DNA of 64,000 bases from Diphasiastrum complanatum (Eukaryota; Streptophyta; Lycopodiopsida; Lycopodiales; Lycopodiaceae). Below, piece after piece: positions 21,719 to 33,230 of this stretch. Position 1 is the first letter of the stretch; each line of letters starts with the position of its first letter. Position numbers and translations under genes: made by a program. The notes below the pieces were generated by a model. That model did not search any database, had not been told where the DNA came from, and saw only the letters and a program-made list of their open reading frames with translations. The stretch lies in assembly GCA_029204225.1 (NCBI GenBank), contig CM055115.1, positions 7,280,199-7,344,198 on the forward strand, written 5' to 3'.

Positions 21719-24110
21719 ATCCACCGAGAATTGAAACCAGTTGACCTTTATGATCAACTTAAGGATGTAATGACTGATGCCATTCGTGAAGAAGACGAGG
21801 GTTCTGACGATGACTTTGATACTCGTGAAAGAAATCTAAGAATCCCGAATGTCTTAATCACCTGAAGTATGAAAAAATTGCACCCAGGAAAGCCTAGCAG
21901 CATAATGTACTTCCAAGTGAAGATTTGGCACCCATTGTGTATTCTCACCCATCCAAAGAAATTAGGCTGTATCACCAGTATTGACAACAAATTCACAATG
22001 CAGACCAACACTCTTCCACCTCCCATAAAGTACCTCACATGCCTTTTAAGAACAAGACCCTTGAAGGCACTGAAGTCTGGGAGGGGTTTATTACAAGCTA
22101 ATGGGACTCTCCCTTTCCACATTCTCTAAAAACAGGTGGGAAAGTGAAAACAACAAATCCAATCACCGACACCACCACCCCTGATGAGCTGCCCGAAATG
22201 CCATTACACCTCACAAATTCGCTCAATGAAAGGGACAATATTAAAATTCCAACTACTCATCGCCAATCTCATGAAGTCCTAGTTGTACTAGATGGTGGCT
22301 CAGGTGTCAACATCATTTCCACCTCCCTCATGTTAGAATGAAATCTGTGAGACAAACTTACCAAACCCACTTGTCAGCTTAGGATGGCTGATCAAAGTGT
22401 GGTCCGACCTACCAGTTTCCCACAAGTTATGATCAAACTAGGAGGCCTAAAAATTTTCATGACTGGAGCAAAGGATAATTCACCTTTGGTAATAGAAACA
22501 ATTTTGTTACCATTGACTCATCTGGAAAACTCAAATCCGCACGTTTTCACGATGAGGGATCCTCTACTACTAATTCAGTGTTTGAGCCATAGCAGTCCAC
22601 TCAAGAGAAAGATCATTATGTTGAATCTACTGATATCATAGACTAGAGTCACATTTTGGCTACCATTGATTGTGTGAATGTCGGTTATTGTGCTCAACAT
22701 CAAGATGATTGTACCTATACTCCTCTGGCCGATATCGAGCAACTTCCTTATCTAGATACCCCTATCATTTAATATCAATTTTATTGAAATCCTTTACAAT
22801 GATGAGTTGTTAAATGTTGCATGGCTACCTACTAATGAATCAGAAGATTTATTCGTAGATGATAAAAATGTCTTACGAATTCAACTACATGGAGGCACTT
22901 CCACTCAAGGCCTTTCCGTAACATTCATCCAAAGTGGAACTAGTTGCCAAGGTTATGATCAAAAAACATGATACCAAGCTATACGGTGTCAAACGACCAA
23001 ACTATCCATGGGACCTCTTTGAGAAGGAAACAAATTTTCAAATCAAGGACAAGATCCTCCATGATGTGCCACCACTTCCTCATCTGCACACCTCATGTCC
23101 TTCTAAGCCACAACCTCGTGGCTACACCATGAAAGAAATGATGAAGAAACCCTTCCAAATCTAGCCACCTGGAGACCTTACCACTGCTAGGGAAGTTCTC
23201 GATGTCACATCTGCTCATACGCCAATCCCTGAACCTCCCAAATCACCATCTAGACAGTTGACAGGCAAGGCCCCCCTCGAATCTCCAGCACATGATGTGC
23301 CTGCATATTTTGAGGACTATACGATTGAGGATGTGACCATCCAATTACCACAAGCTCAATGTGAGCCAAATGGTAATTCACCCTACGAAGGCCCTGTTCG
23401 AACCATCGCACTCTCTTTGAGTGAGTCCAATGAAAGTAATGAATACATTGTCCACGTCGGGGCTCATCTCAATCGGAAACAACGCAAAAGACTTGAGAAG
23501 CTTTCGCACAAATATCGACATGTCTTTGCTTGGTCCTATAAAGACATGAAAGGATTGTATTCCCCTTAAATCGAGTGCGAGACCAATTGCTAGCCATCCC
23601 TACAGATGTAATCCAATCAGCATAGCCAAAATCAAAGAAGAATTACAATGCTTGTTAGATGTAGGATTAATCTATAAAATTGAACATACTGAGTGGGTCT
23701 CCCCAATCGTCATCATTCCTAAGAAAAATGGAAAACTCGACATTTGTGTCGACTTTAAAAAACTTAATGTTGTCATAGAACGTGATCATTTTCCATTACT
23801 TTTCAAAAAATCCATCATAGAAAATTTAGCAGGAGATGAGGCCTACTCCTTCTTAGATGGCTTTAGCGGATACAACATGATTTAAATTGCTGAAGAGGAT
23901 CAACATAAAACTATTTTTGCCACAGCATGGGAAACATTTTGCTTGCCTTTTGTCTTTGTAATGCTCCTAGCACTTTCATATTTTATCAACAAGACTTGCA
24001 CAACCAATTGTATTACTCGATGGATCCTATTACTGAGAGAATTTGAGTTTAGGATCGTGATTTGAAAGGCAGTTCAACATTTTTTAGCAGATCATCTATC
24101 TCCAAACCCT
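21719..24110 (+). pseudogene. Ty3/gypsy family C protease and RT relic, internally deleted
   Basis: An acidic stretch (EEDEGSDDDFDTRERN, 21677-21865) is followed by a retropepsin site VVLDGGSGVNIIS (about 22285-22320). Then come the pre-RT region (FAWSYKDMKGL, 23540-23570) and the RT start (WVSPIVIIPKKNGK, CVDFKKLN, FLDGFSGYNMI, 23652-23885). A stop after NMI, then AEEDQHKTIF. Near 24000 the sequence jumps to the end of RNase H (LLLREFEFRI, ADHLSP), so most of RT and RNase H is deleted. Broken by at least six stops. The DGFSGYN wording is typical of the plant Tat/Athila-like gypsy side. The element ends at about 24110. Confidence 0.85.
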
Positions 24111-24116
24111 AGTCTA

Positions 24117-24790
24117 TCAACTCCAAATCAAGGCGTCAATGATTGTGACGAAAGTCTCTTCACCTCGACCTTGCAAGGATGCACCATCAAGCTTTGATTG
24201 CAACCTATGTTCTACAGCCAATAAGATTTCTTGCAAGTCAACCACACTTGGCAAGACTCTTTGAATGGCAAAACTTTGCACAAGGTTAGCATGTTCATCT
24301 AGCAAACCATTCAACATAACCTGGACTATTTCACCATCTTTTATGCTTTCATCAATGCATGCTAGATCATCACTTAAGGGCTTAACCCTCAAGACAAATG
24401 CATGAGCACTTTCTCCCTCTCTTTGTCTACTAGAAAACATTTGCCTCCTTAGGGTCAATACCCTAGATGTGGACTTTGATTTAAAGAGCTTCTTCAAGGC
24501 ATTCCATGCCTCACTTGCACTTTGACACTTACCAACTTCCTTGAGAAGTTCATTGGTAACATTCATTTTGATGATATGAAGAGCCCTTTTAGCCTTTTTT
24601 ATCAAACCTTTGTTGCTCTTGAGCTGTGGGTGGTCTCTCTCCAATTCCTACAACTATGTCCATGATTTCATTCACCTCAAAAGGACTCTATCATCACTTT
24701 CTAGGTAGAGTAGTTTGATGAACTCAACCTATGTCTCTAGCATAATTCCACCATTGGAAGCCGTGAATATTATGAACTCTTCAACTTCTA
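24117..24790 (-). pseudogene. Ty1/copia Gag fragment, reverse strand
   Basis: Minus-strand ORF 24644-24117 (175 aa) with ALHIIKMNVTNELLKEV, SASEAWNALKKLF, STSRVLTLRRQMF, VQVMLNGLLDEHANLVQSF and VDLQEILLAVE, the UBN2-type copia Gag core. An upstream frame reads EIMDIVVGIGERPP (about 24690-24650). The N terminus is degenerate up to about 24790. The C terminus and zinc knuckle are cut off at the junction with gypsy family C. Confidence 0.88.
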
Positions 24791-25640
24791 GATTCTATCC
24801 TAATGCACCTAGCACTCACTTTTCTCTCAAAAATGATGGATAAGGAGATCTCAGAAGATCTAGGACCCTAAAACACTTCTATCTTGAACCTGGCTGGTTT
24901 CCAAGCATAGAAAGAAAGATTGAGACACATGCAACACTTTGCACACTTTAAGAATGGATTACAAACTCAAACCAACCTGAACACACTCTTGCTTAAGCTC
25001 TCAAACTTTCCAGCAAGTGACCAAATCAAATTATGGTTTGAAGAGGTACTTGCATTCTTAGAAAATACACAAGACTAGGCTGCCAAGAATACCTAGAATT
25101 GAACAAACTTGATCAACATATGATCAACACACTAAGATATCGATTCAACCTGTAAAACCACATGTAAACCACACTTCTAAAAGTTTATAAACTCCAGCAA
25201 GTGACAAATACAAGCTTTAGAGGTGACTAAAAGGACAAACTTAGTGATCACAAGACTAGCTTCACTAGCTTGTAAAATCTTGATGTTTAGATGTAGATCT
25301 AAGATCACTTCACATGAGAATATTCCTCAACCTATTAAGAACCTGAAAAATATACTTTCATAATGGTTTAAACCTTCTAGCAAATGCTTCAATCAAATTA
25401 CATAAGGAGAGTTACTTACATGCTCAACAAAGTACACCAAAATTTATGCAAAAGATTGTTGGGAAGTAGATGGACCTGCTTCTTTGGCTTGTGCATCTAT
25501 GTCTTCTTCAGTAGCGGCATCTCCCCCTTGATCCAAACTTGTATCCACTTGTTTGTCAGTTTGATGCACTGGTGAGAATTGCAGCAGAACCGAACTGGAA
25601 TCTGGGGCTATGACTCTAAAACTTGAGTGACCGCCTTTTC
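24791..25640 (-). other. Leader-like region upstream of the copia Gag fragment
   Basis: No gene seen. Position and AT-rich content fit a copia leader, with repeated phrases such as CAAACTT and CCAGCAAGTGA (about 25010 and 25190). No LTR end or primer site was identified. Confidence 0.4.
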
Positions 25641-26560
25641 ATATTCTTTGATAATGGTTTTTGCCTTGGCCAACTTTGTCGATGCCATACATTTGAGCTT
25701 ATCGAATCAAACCTGAAATTCTGCCAATGAAGTTCGATAGGTTTCAACCTTTTTGAACAAGTAACTGATCTCCTCTATTGAGACAGGACAATCAGGCACT
25801 TATTTTTGCAGGTATGCATCTTGTTCAAAGGTGGTTGGGTCCAATTCACTTTGAGGCACTCTCGATCAAGCACAACCATGTACAGTTGTCCCTATAGCAG
25901 CAACACTTGTTGTCTGGCATCTTGGACAACTTTGTCCACTTGATCCTACGCAATCGTGAGTGTATTCTGAAGAGTCACCACATAGCCTTTCAATTGCTTG
26001 CTTGATTGTTGGGCTTTCTTCATGTCAGCTTCAGACTTTGCTTCATGTTGTTTGGCAACCTTGAGCTCTCGATTCAGCTGAATTACCGTCTGGTTGATGA
26101 GAGTATTCTCAGATCCCAAATCAGATATTCTTTTGTCCATGTCTTTTTTCTCATCCAACAGGGTCTGGATCACTCGCGCAAGGTTAGTGACTAAACCAAG
26201 AGTGTCATTAGAATCCACGGGTGTTGTGGATGTGGCAACAGCAGGAATAGTAACTGCAGGTGCGGTGCTTGTTTGGCGTTGAAGTTTTGCCAGTGGCTCT
26301 TCTTGCTCGAAGATGTCTTTATCTTCATATCCGTTAGGCACCATGGCATCCGACTGCTTCAATGATTTAACCGTATGAACGACTCGAATAGTATTTGGTG
26401 CCTGATCTGCTTGATCTTGTTGATCTGTCTGAAAAGATGAATAAAAAATAGTCGTGCTATCATGGAATTGTTCAAATTTTTTTTCAAGGGATTGGGGTTC
26501 AAAGGGCATGTTGCGGAGACGAGGCGGTTCCTGTTTTGTCTTCTTTCTTCTTATTTGCGA
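25641..26560 (-). pseudogene. Unrecognised coiled-coil protein, C-terminal part
   Basis: The minus-strand frame 26509-25946 (187 aa) is open and extends upstream to about 26560 with a basic stretch (RRKKTKQEPPRLRN). It has a Gln/Asp-rich linker, an Ala/Thr/Pro-rich segment, then a long heptad-like region (LLDEKKDMDKRISDLGSEN, LNRELKVAKQHEAKSEA) that should form a coiled coil. After 25946 stops interrupt a continuing coding-like frame to about 25640. I do not recognise the family. It may be the downstream half of the gene that starts at 29518, separated by the copia fragment at 26640-28080. Confidence 0.45.
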
Positions 26561-26639
26561 ACCATTTTGTGTCGTTGAATTTTTTTTTGCACAGAAATTG
26601 TTTACAGGATCCTAGACACTCGACTACACATCACGGAAC

Positions 26640-28080
26640 ATATTTTATTCTAGCAATCAAGACACACAGCACAAGACAATTCCTCCTCTAGATCTCCGTG
26701 GAGAAAGGTTGTTTTCACGTCAATCTGGTGAATTTTCATATTGTATTGTGTGGCGTATGCAAGGAGTAGCCTTATGCTTGTCATCTTCACCATGGGCGAA
26801 TACGTGTCAAAATAGTCAACACCATATCTTTGTGTGTAGCCCTTCGTGACAAGCCTTGCTTTGTAGTGGCCAATAGTGCCATCTAATTTCAGTGTTTTCT
26901 TGTACACCCACTTGCAGTCGACTTTTTTTCTATTTTTTGGCAGTGGCTCTAATGTCCATGCCTCGTTTCGCCTCATCGACTCGATCTCCTCTGACATTGC
27001 CTGCTTCCAGAATTCTCCCTCAGGACCATGGATAGCTTCTTGGTATGTTGCTGGCTCTTCTGTGAAGCTGCAGTACTCAAACTGCGTGTCTTTGCTCCAT
27101 TGAAGATTGTTAGAGTAGCGGTTTGGAGGTCTTCTTTGTCTCGTTGACCTTCAAGGTTCGTTTCGTCGCTGTTCGAACATTTTTTGTTCGTGGGGTCGAT
27201 CCTATGCTTTTCGCTGCTCTGGAGTTTGGGGCTCTGCATTCTAATTTGATGTCTGTCCTCGATCTCCCTCTTGAATGGGCAGCAGTGTGAAGATCTCATG
27301 GCCTCTTTTGTCTTTTGGTCCAGGAAATGTGGACTCATCAAACTTCACATCTCTGTTCGAAACAACCTTCTTCGTGGTTGGGTTGTAGAGCCTATATACA
27401 TGTGTTCTGTTCTAGTAGTCGACCATGATTGTTCGCTCAAATTTGTCATCGAGCTTGCTTCTCTTTTCTTTTGGAATGTGCTTGTATGTTGCACATCCAA
27501 ACACTCATACGTATGACAGATCAGGCTTTCTACCTATCCACATTTTGTATGGTGTTTTGTTTTCCAACACTGTTGTTGTAGATCTGTTCTGCAGGTGTAC
27601 AGTTGCAACTATTGCCACAGCCCAGAATTGACCTGGTAGTTGAGCCTGTGCCATCATGCATCTGGCTCCTTCGACTAGAGTTCTATTTCTTCTTTCTGTC
27701 ACACTGTTGTATTCTGGTGTGTATGCAAGAGTGAACTGGTGTTCTATCCCTTGTTCTTTGCAAACTCTTGAGAATTCTGTGCTTTTGTATTCACCTCCAT
27801 TATCAGATCTAAGGATCTATATCTTTTTCAAGGTGTGTCGCTCTACGAATGCCACAAACTTCTTGAGGGAATCATACACTTTGGATTTCTTCTTCAAGTA
27901 GTAGATCATGGTCATCCGGTTGTAATCATCTATGACCGTCAGAAAGTATCTCAAACCTGAGAGCAAATCCATCTTCATCGGTCCATAGACATTAGAATGG
28001 ACGAGCTCAAGAATCTCCTTGGCTCTTCTTCCCTCATGCGTGAATGGATTTCAATGTTGCTTGCCTTTTTGACTAGTTTT
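26640..28080 (-). pseudogene. Ty1/copia integrase-RT fragment, reverse strand
   Basis: Minus strand from about 28080: ILELVHSNVYGPM (normally HSDV: first catalytic Asp is Asn), TVIDDYNRMT, LRSDNGGEY, EYNSVTERRNRT (Glu kept), then FWAVAIVATVHLQNR (27702-27505) and FGCATYKHIPKEKR. The RT start follows at 26997-26650: CKWVYKKTLKLDG, YKARLVTKGYTQ, YSPMVKMTSIRLLLA, QIDVKTTFLHG. It ends before the YVDD box. Several stops and shifts. A different copia lineage from the other elements here. It interrupts the coiled-coil gene. Confidence 0.9.
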
Positions 28081-28084
28081 TAAA

Positions 28085-28460
28085 ATAGATAAAACATAGA
28101 ATCACAAGACTAGTTAACGCTAATCAACTAGTTAGCTAGTCTCTATCGTTGCCATTCGTTTCAGCTGGGTGCGAAGCCCGTTGAGCTGTTAGCTGGCAGC
28201 GCAAAAGATTCTTCTTTGTTTGTTTTGTAATCTCTTGTTTGCTTTCGTTCTTTTCGTTTCTTTCGTAGTCTTTCATTTTTGTGCCCCTTTGCGATTTGCG
28301 GTCCAGGAGGTGTGTTTACAATTCGCGAATTGTTTGTGCTTCGAGTCAAACACACGTTGACTGTTGCGAATTGTTCTCGTTCGACCTTCATTTCATGTTC
28401 GTGCTGCGACAAAGTTGCAGGAGTTCACCATTTCTGACAGGGCACTTAGCTCTGAGGCAT
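28085..28460 (-). other. Junction region between copia fragment and unknown gene
   Basis: A minus-strand frame at 28412-28161 is Lys/Arg-rich (KKRKERKQTRDYK) and compositionally biased. It may be LTR or leader of the copia fragment. The words CTAACTAGTTGATTAGCGTTAACTAGTC near 28100-28140 form overlapping CTAGT repeats. No firm call. Confidence 0.3.
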
Positions 28461-29518
28461 TACAAGAATTTCATCTGTCCCCAAAGGATTGGATCATTGA
28501 ACATATCCATGAAGGTCTGCATATTCGGTGAGATAGCTTGCATTTGTGGGGGTGAGGCAGCCGAGATTGGAATGGTGTCTCCAATGGCCACAAACTGACC
28601 TTGTGAGGAAGCGGAGGCCAGGGAAGCATCAATGGATGGGGGAACAGGTAGTGCAAAGCGAGTGACAACGGGGGGTGGTAGCACAGCTTGCAGTGGTTGC
28701 CTAGTACAACGATATGACATGGGAGGCGAGTTAGGAATTATGACCTCACCAAGAATCCATCGACGACTATGTGAACTAGAAGCTTGTTGGGGGGGTTTGG
28801 CTAGTGCTTCTTCATAAATAGAAAGCACAACTTTAGCATGAAACCCATGGATTTTGCTGTCAAGGTACGAGACAACAATGGAGGAGATAAAAGGGCCCAT
28901 CAGCAAACTGCTGTTTGGAATTTCTTTAATGGCTCTTTTCAATTTGCCAAAGACTATCTTGAACCAGTTATAAGGCTCCAAAGGTGCTTTATCTAACTTA
29001 TAGCTAGATTCTACGGTGAAGTATCTTGGATGAAATGCTCTCCTTCCTGAGGTTGCCAACCATCAAGAAGTTGTTCAAAAGTTGAGCTACAACATGGATG
29101 GTAAGATCTCAAATGGATTCTAGCATATAGCTGTCATTGGTCCAGTAAAGCTCATTTGTTGTGTCAATGAAAGGCTTGATGACACTCTTGGCATGCTTAT
29201 GGTTCAGGGAAGACTGAGTTCTTGAGGATATTCATATGGTGACAAGAGTGGCTTCAGTAACACGCACCTTGTGTCTGGTAGGTAATGTCAAATTTGGACT
29301 TGGCCTCTATCGAAGTGCTAAATGCCATGGTAATAAGTTGCATGTTTATTCTACTAAAAGACGCCCTCGTGGATCCCCATCACCATGAGTAGAGGCTCAA
29401 CAAGGTTCATCCATTGAGCCACCATGCTTGTGCTAGGAAGTACCATGACGTCTGGTTTGGTTGGAACATCACGATGAATGACATAGTGTGGAGACTGAGA
29501 AGTATCGGTAGAAGACAT
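28460..29518 (-). pseudogene. Unrecognised plant protein, N-terminal part, broken
   Basis: On the minus strand an ATG at 29518 opens MSSTDTSQSPHYVIHRDVP, then VLPSTSMVAQWMNLVEPLL, ending at stops near 29350. Degenerate sequence leads to an open frame at 29059-28460 (199 aa) with RAFHPRYFTVESSYKLDK, PLEPYNWFKIVFGKLKRAI and a C-terminal Pro/Ala/Ser-rich tail (LPPPVVTRFALPVPPS). The architecture (globular N part, Pro-rich linker, and a coiled coil at 26509-25946 beyond the copia insert) suggests one gene of more than 500 codons. Function unknown; possibly the gag-like ORF of an element. Confidence 0.45.
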
Positions 29519-30189
29519 GATGAGAGTAGGCAAAAATCAAGAGGAACAGCGCAAGAGTGTATTAGAAGGCTGGAAGAAAATTTTGAAAACTTCTAGTCGC
29601 TGAAAAATTTGACAAGAGCTTTGCTAGCACAAGTGAGAAATGAAATCGAATTCAGCCTTTTTATAGGTGAATTTGGAGGGTCCATTAGACAAAGTACTAG
29701 TTTGTTGGCTGCTAAGTTCTAGATAAAAATTTGCAGACATGCTCAGTACTGTGAAAATAGCTTCCAAAAATCTTAGTGAGGGTTTATGAACAGATGAAGT
29801 GATCCGACGAAGGTTCTAAAGATCTGATGAAGGTTAATCATTCGCCTAGGTATTGTAGATAATCAAACTTTTCAGGATTTGAACCTATGTCCAGCCTAAT
29901 TTTGGCATTCTGAATCCATCTGTCAAGTCGGTGAAGGTTAATAAAGAGTATAAGATGCTCGGGGAAGGTTCCCAAAATGGCAAACTGCTTCTGACTTCAA
30001 AACACGTAGCCCAACTCAGTATAGGTAAATTTGAGGTGGATTTATGATCCGGCAACTCGAAGAAGGTTTCTAAGATTGTATGTACAAGAAATGACTCAAA
30101 AAGTGATTTTCTAGATGCTCTCTTTGTGCTTTTTGTTCTTCTACCATGGACTTCAAGGGACACAACGCAATAAGCTTGATTTGACCAAA
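29519..30189. other. Spacer with a possible 3' remnant of the DUF7869-like gene
   Basis: Repeated phrases around GATGAAGGTT, GTGAAGGTT and GGGGAAGGTT (29800-29965). A minus-strand frame from 30211 downward (FAEYAFWSNQAYCVV) could be the frameshifted C terminus of the next gene, but support is weak. Confidence 0.35.
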
Positions 30190-30939
30190 AGGCATATTCA
30201 GCAAAATCCATATTCCTTCAACAGGTAAAACTGAGCTTGAGAATTGTTTGTCCCATAGAAACGTGATGCCAGTTTTATTGCATTTGATTTTAAACTGATG
30301 TTGATATCATTAATAGTAGCAACATAACGATTTGTTTCATTGGACGCCTTAATGAATTCTCGAAAATCAAATGTGTGCCTAATTAACGACACATTTGGCT
30401 TTGGCAGGTATGATTCTTTAACAATGCTCTGAAGCACTGATAAAAAAAATGCCTTCTTGCGTCTTAGTCTTTTGAAAAGCCAACTAAACATCTGTTCAAT
30501 TTGATCATGGGTGTGACCCACCAACAAAAATCCTATTTTTATTTTTTTGAAATTTTTTTTTCTACCAACATCGATAAGTAAGCCAGTAGAGTTTGATTTT
30601 TATTTTCCCTAGCAGTGTTATCAAGTCGCAAATATAATATTTTTAAAAGATTATCACCAAATTCGCAAATTATCTTTTGTACAATAATAATGGTCAAATT
30701 TGGATCATTTTGAATATTGGGATGATTGAAAAATCCAACGAGATGAACCTAAATAAAATTTGTCTCGTTTGGCACTCTAAGAAAATGAGGCAACATCGTT
30801 TTCTTTTGATCCATGCCATTGATGACAAGGCCCAGATACTTTTGTGCACATTCCAAGTATTTTTTTTGATGTTTTGCCAATTTTTGTCTTTCAATTGTTT
30901 GTTCATCTCTATACACTTGAAGCGCTTTTGCAGCATCCA

Positions 30940-31067
30940 CTGCAAAATGTAAAAATTAAAATATTTCAATAAAATTAAGATAATATCATAACATTAATGA
31001 TTTAAAGAACTTAAAAGTCAGCAACAAAATAAAATTTTTGAAGTATTAAAAGTAGATTAATTTTTAC
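30940..31067 (-). other. 128-bp GT-AG intron in the DUF7869-like gene
   Basis: Minus strand: AAAG|GTAAAAATT donor at 31067 and TTTTGCAG|TGGATGC acceptor at 30940. Joining the exons keeps the frame, passing from NDEK to VDAAKAL. An in-frame intron argues that a spliced eukaryotic gene was here, not a retroelement. Confidence 0.7.
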
Positions 31068-31989
31068 CTTTCTCGTCATTGGTCTTTGCTAGTTGTTTGG
31101 CAGATTTTAACAACTCACATGTCGAACAAACTGTCATTCGTGATTTTTTAGAAATTTTCACCAAACCAGAATCTCTTTTCCAAATCCTAAGAAAATATGA
31201 GTGATTTAAATAGGCAACATTTTTTGTCTTAGCGAACTCCTTGTAGATCAAAAATATCTCCAATTTTGTAAAATTATCTGGCAAGTAAAACTATAATGAA
31301 CTTGGTAATTTCTCTTCATGCACATCCACAAAATACTTTAGCCAAACCGTAGCATTCAAAGCATCTGGAGACATGGTTCTACTCTGCAATGATCCTTGCA
31401 ATGTTGGATCTTTTTGAAGTCGTGCGTGCATTCTTTGAAGGCGTGAATTTCCAGTTGCATGAACAGCTTTGTAGGCTTTTTGACAAACCTCCATTGCACT
31501 TAAGAACTATGCATACGAGTTTTTGTCAGGTTTCACTGTGGCACACAAATAGTAATTCTTTTCATCTTTACTTTGCAAGAAAACTTAGACCACAATTTCT
31601 CGATCTCTTTGTTATTTAATTTCTGTAAGCAAGAGACGGAACAACAAATAGTGGACTGTATCTTCCGAATCTTGTATCCGGTGATCAATTATTTTTGACG
31701 TTGTCAAAATAGGTGAAAATTTCAAGTCTCTCTTGTATCTTTCCTTTCTTTTAAAATCAGATTTGTACATTGATGCCATGACACTTGTAGTTGCTCGAAC
31801 AGGTTGAGAAGGTGTGGGAATGTCTGCTTGAACATCAGGTTGTTGTTGATTTGTCTCAGCTGGTTCTGCAGTGCCAGAAGAATAAGGATTTTCATTAAAT
31901 ATAGCTCTTTTAGATTTGACCTGATTTGAGATTTGAGAAATGGACCTTCTTCAAATATGTGAAAAACTTGCACATCGAGGATCATTTGA

Positions 31990-32845
31990 TTGATGAGGAT
32001 CTATAGATTTACTTGAATCCGTGACTGAGTGAATGAATCACATGAATGATTGTGCAAAAAGTACAAAAAGGACCAAGAGTGGATCCTAATCTGATCCTCA
32101 AGATGGATTGGTTGTCAGATTACTTGATCTATCAATCTACTTCAAATTAAGATCAATCTAGATCAATTCTAGACATAAAATCCTAACAAGAACAATCATT
32201 AATTGAAGGTAAGTGTACTTTCTGGTTTCACACGTGTGAAACACTGTCTGAGTATGGAATCCAACCTGAAAATCAAGTACACATTGATAGAACCTCAAAA
32301 CAATCAAAACAAATGTAGACAAATGGAGAGAATCACTCAAAATTGCTTCCAAAACCAAGATTGGTGTCTCACACTGATTATGGCCAAATGTGGCTCTATA
32401 TATACAATAAGTGGGAGCTCGTGGTATTGATCATCCCTTTGATCCCACATGTGTGAAGGTGCTTTGTCATATGATGATTCATCATGCAAAATTGACACTT
32501 GGACAAAACCCTTTATTTTGAGCACTTTTGGTCCATTTTTCTTCTATATGGAGATCTACTTGAAAATCTTCTAGAAGTCAAAATTCATCTACTTCAGCTT
32601 ATTCCACATGTGTGAGCTGTCCTCTACACATGGGATATGACACCTAACCAAAGGATGTGGCTCATGCAATCAATAGATTCATGCCATGTGTCATATGTCT
32701 AGAAAACTAGTTTTTGGCCTTTTTAGCCTCTAGAACTTGAATTAAATCATATGTACATCCTATATGATTATGGTACATGACAAGTATACTAGTTTCACAC
32801 GTGAGAACAGGCTCCACACATGTGTGTTTATCTATATACAAGATT
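31990..32845 (-). repeat. Copia-type LTR inserted in the DUF7869-like gene
   Basis: Noncoding block breaking the gene between KNKL and SNDPRC. It carries TTTCACACGTGTGAAA at 32226-32241 and related CACATGTGTG or CACACGTGAG sites near 32450, 32610, 32800 and 32818, the sites typical of the copia LTRs in this window, plus a TATA-like TATATATA near 32399. The arrangement of the sites suggests minus orientation. No internal element sequence, so probably a solo LTR. Exact ends and target-site duplication were not resolved. Confidence 0.55.
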
Positions 32846-33230
32846 TTTGGCCTCTACCAAGCTTATTTTTGCATTTTTCACAATCATTTTTCACTAACTC
32901 TTTTGATTGGTCAAAACAATATTGCAATGTTGTTTTTCTAATATCTGAATCAGAAGATGAAGAACTCAAATTTGTAACAAGTTGTGTCAAATGAGTCATT
33001 TCTTGAAAAGTAGTTAGATGAGGAATTTCAGATGTTGTTGTTGACGTGGAAACAGAAAGAGTAATAAGACAAGAACTCGAGGGAGTGGCTTCATAATAAT
33101 AGCTTTCATTAGAAATATCAGATGAAGACGACTCAGATGTGGCTACATACTGAGTTACAATTATAGAAATAGAAGAAAAAGAACTACTCACCCAACTTGA
33201 TGAACTATTTATCCATGTTGCTGATGGGAT

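Larger units (their letters stand above)
30190..33230 (-). pseudogene. DUF7869-like transposon-type protein, interrupted
   Basis: Read on the minus strand. A Ser-rich region (about 33200-32860, ending CEKCKNKL) is split by an LTR, then resumes with SNDPRCASFSHI, QADIPTPSQPVRATTSV, NYYLCATVKP, MEVCQKAYKAVHATGN (31494), a YKEFAKTKNVAYLNHSYFLRIW region and SRMTVCSTCELLK. A 128-bp intron follows, then VYRDEQTIERQKLAKHQ, LDNTARENKN (about 30632-30602) and LVGHTHDQIEQMF (about 30527). The pair LDN-x-ENKN ... VGHTH-xx-I is the signature I associate with the DUF7869 family of plants and animals, probably a transposase-like RNase H fold (inference). Broken by stops after HI and YA, a frame loss near 30560 and the LTR. 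Confidence 0.65.
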
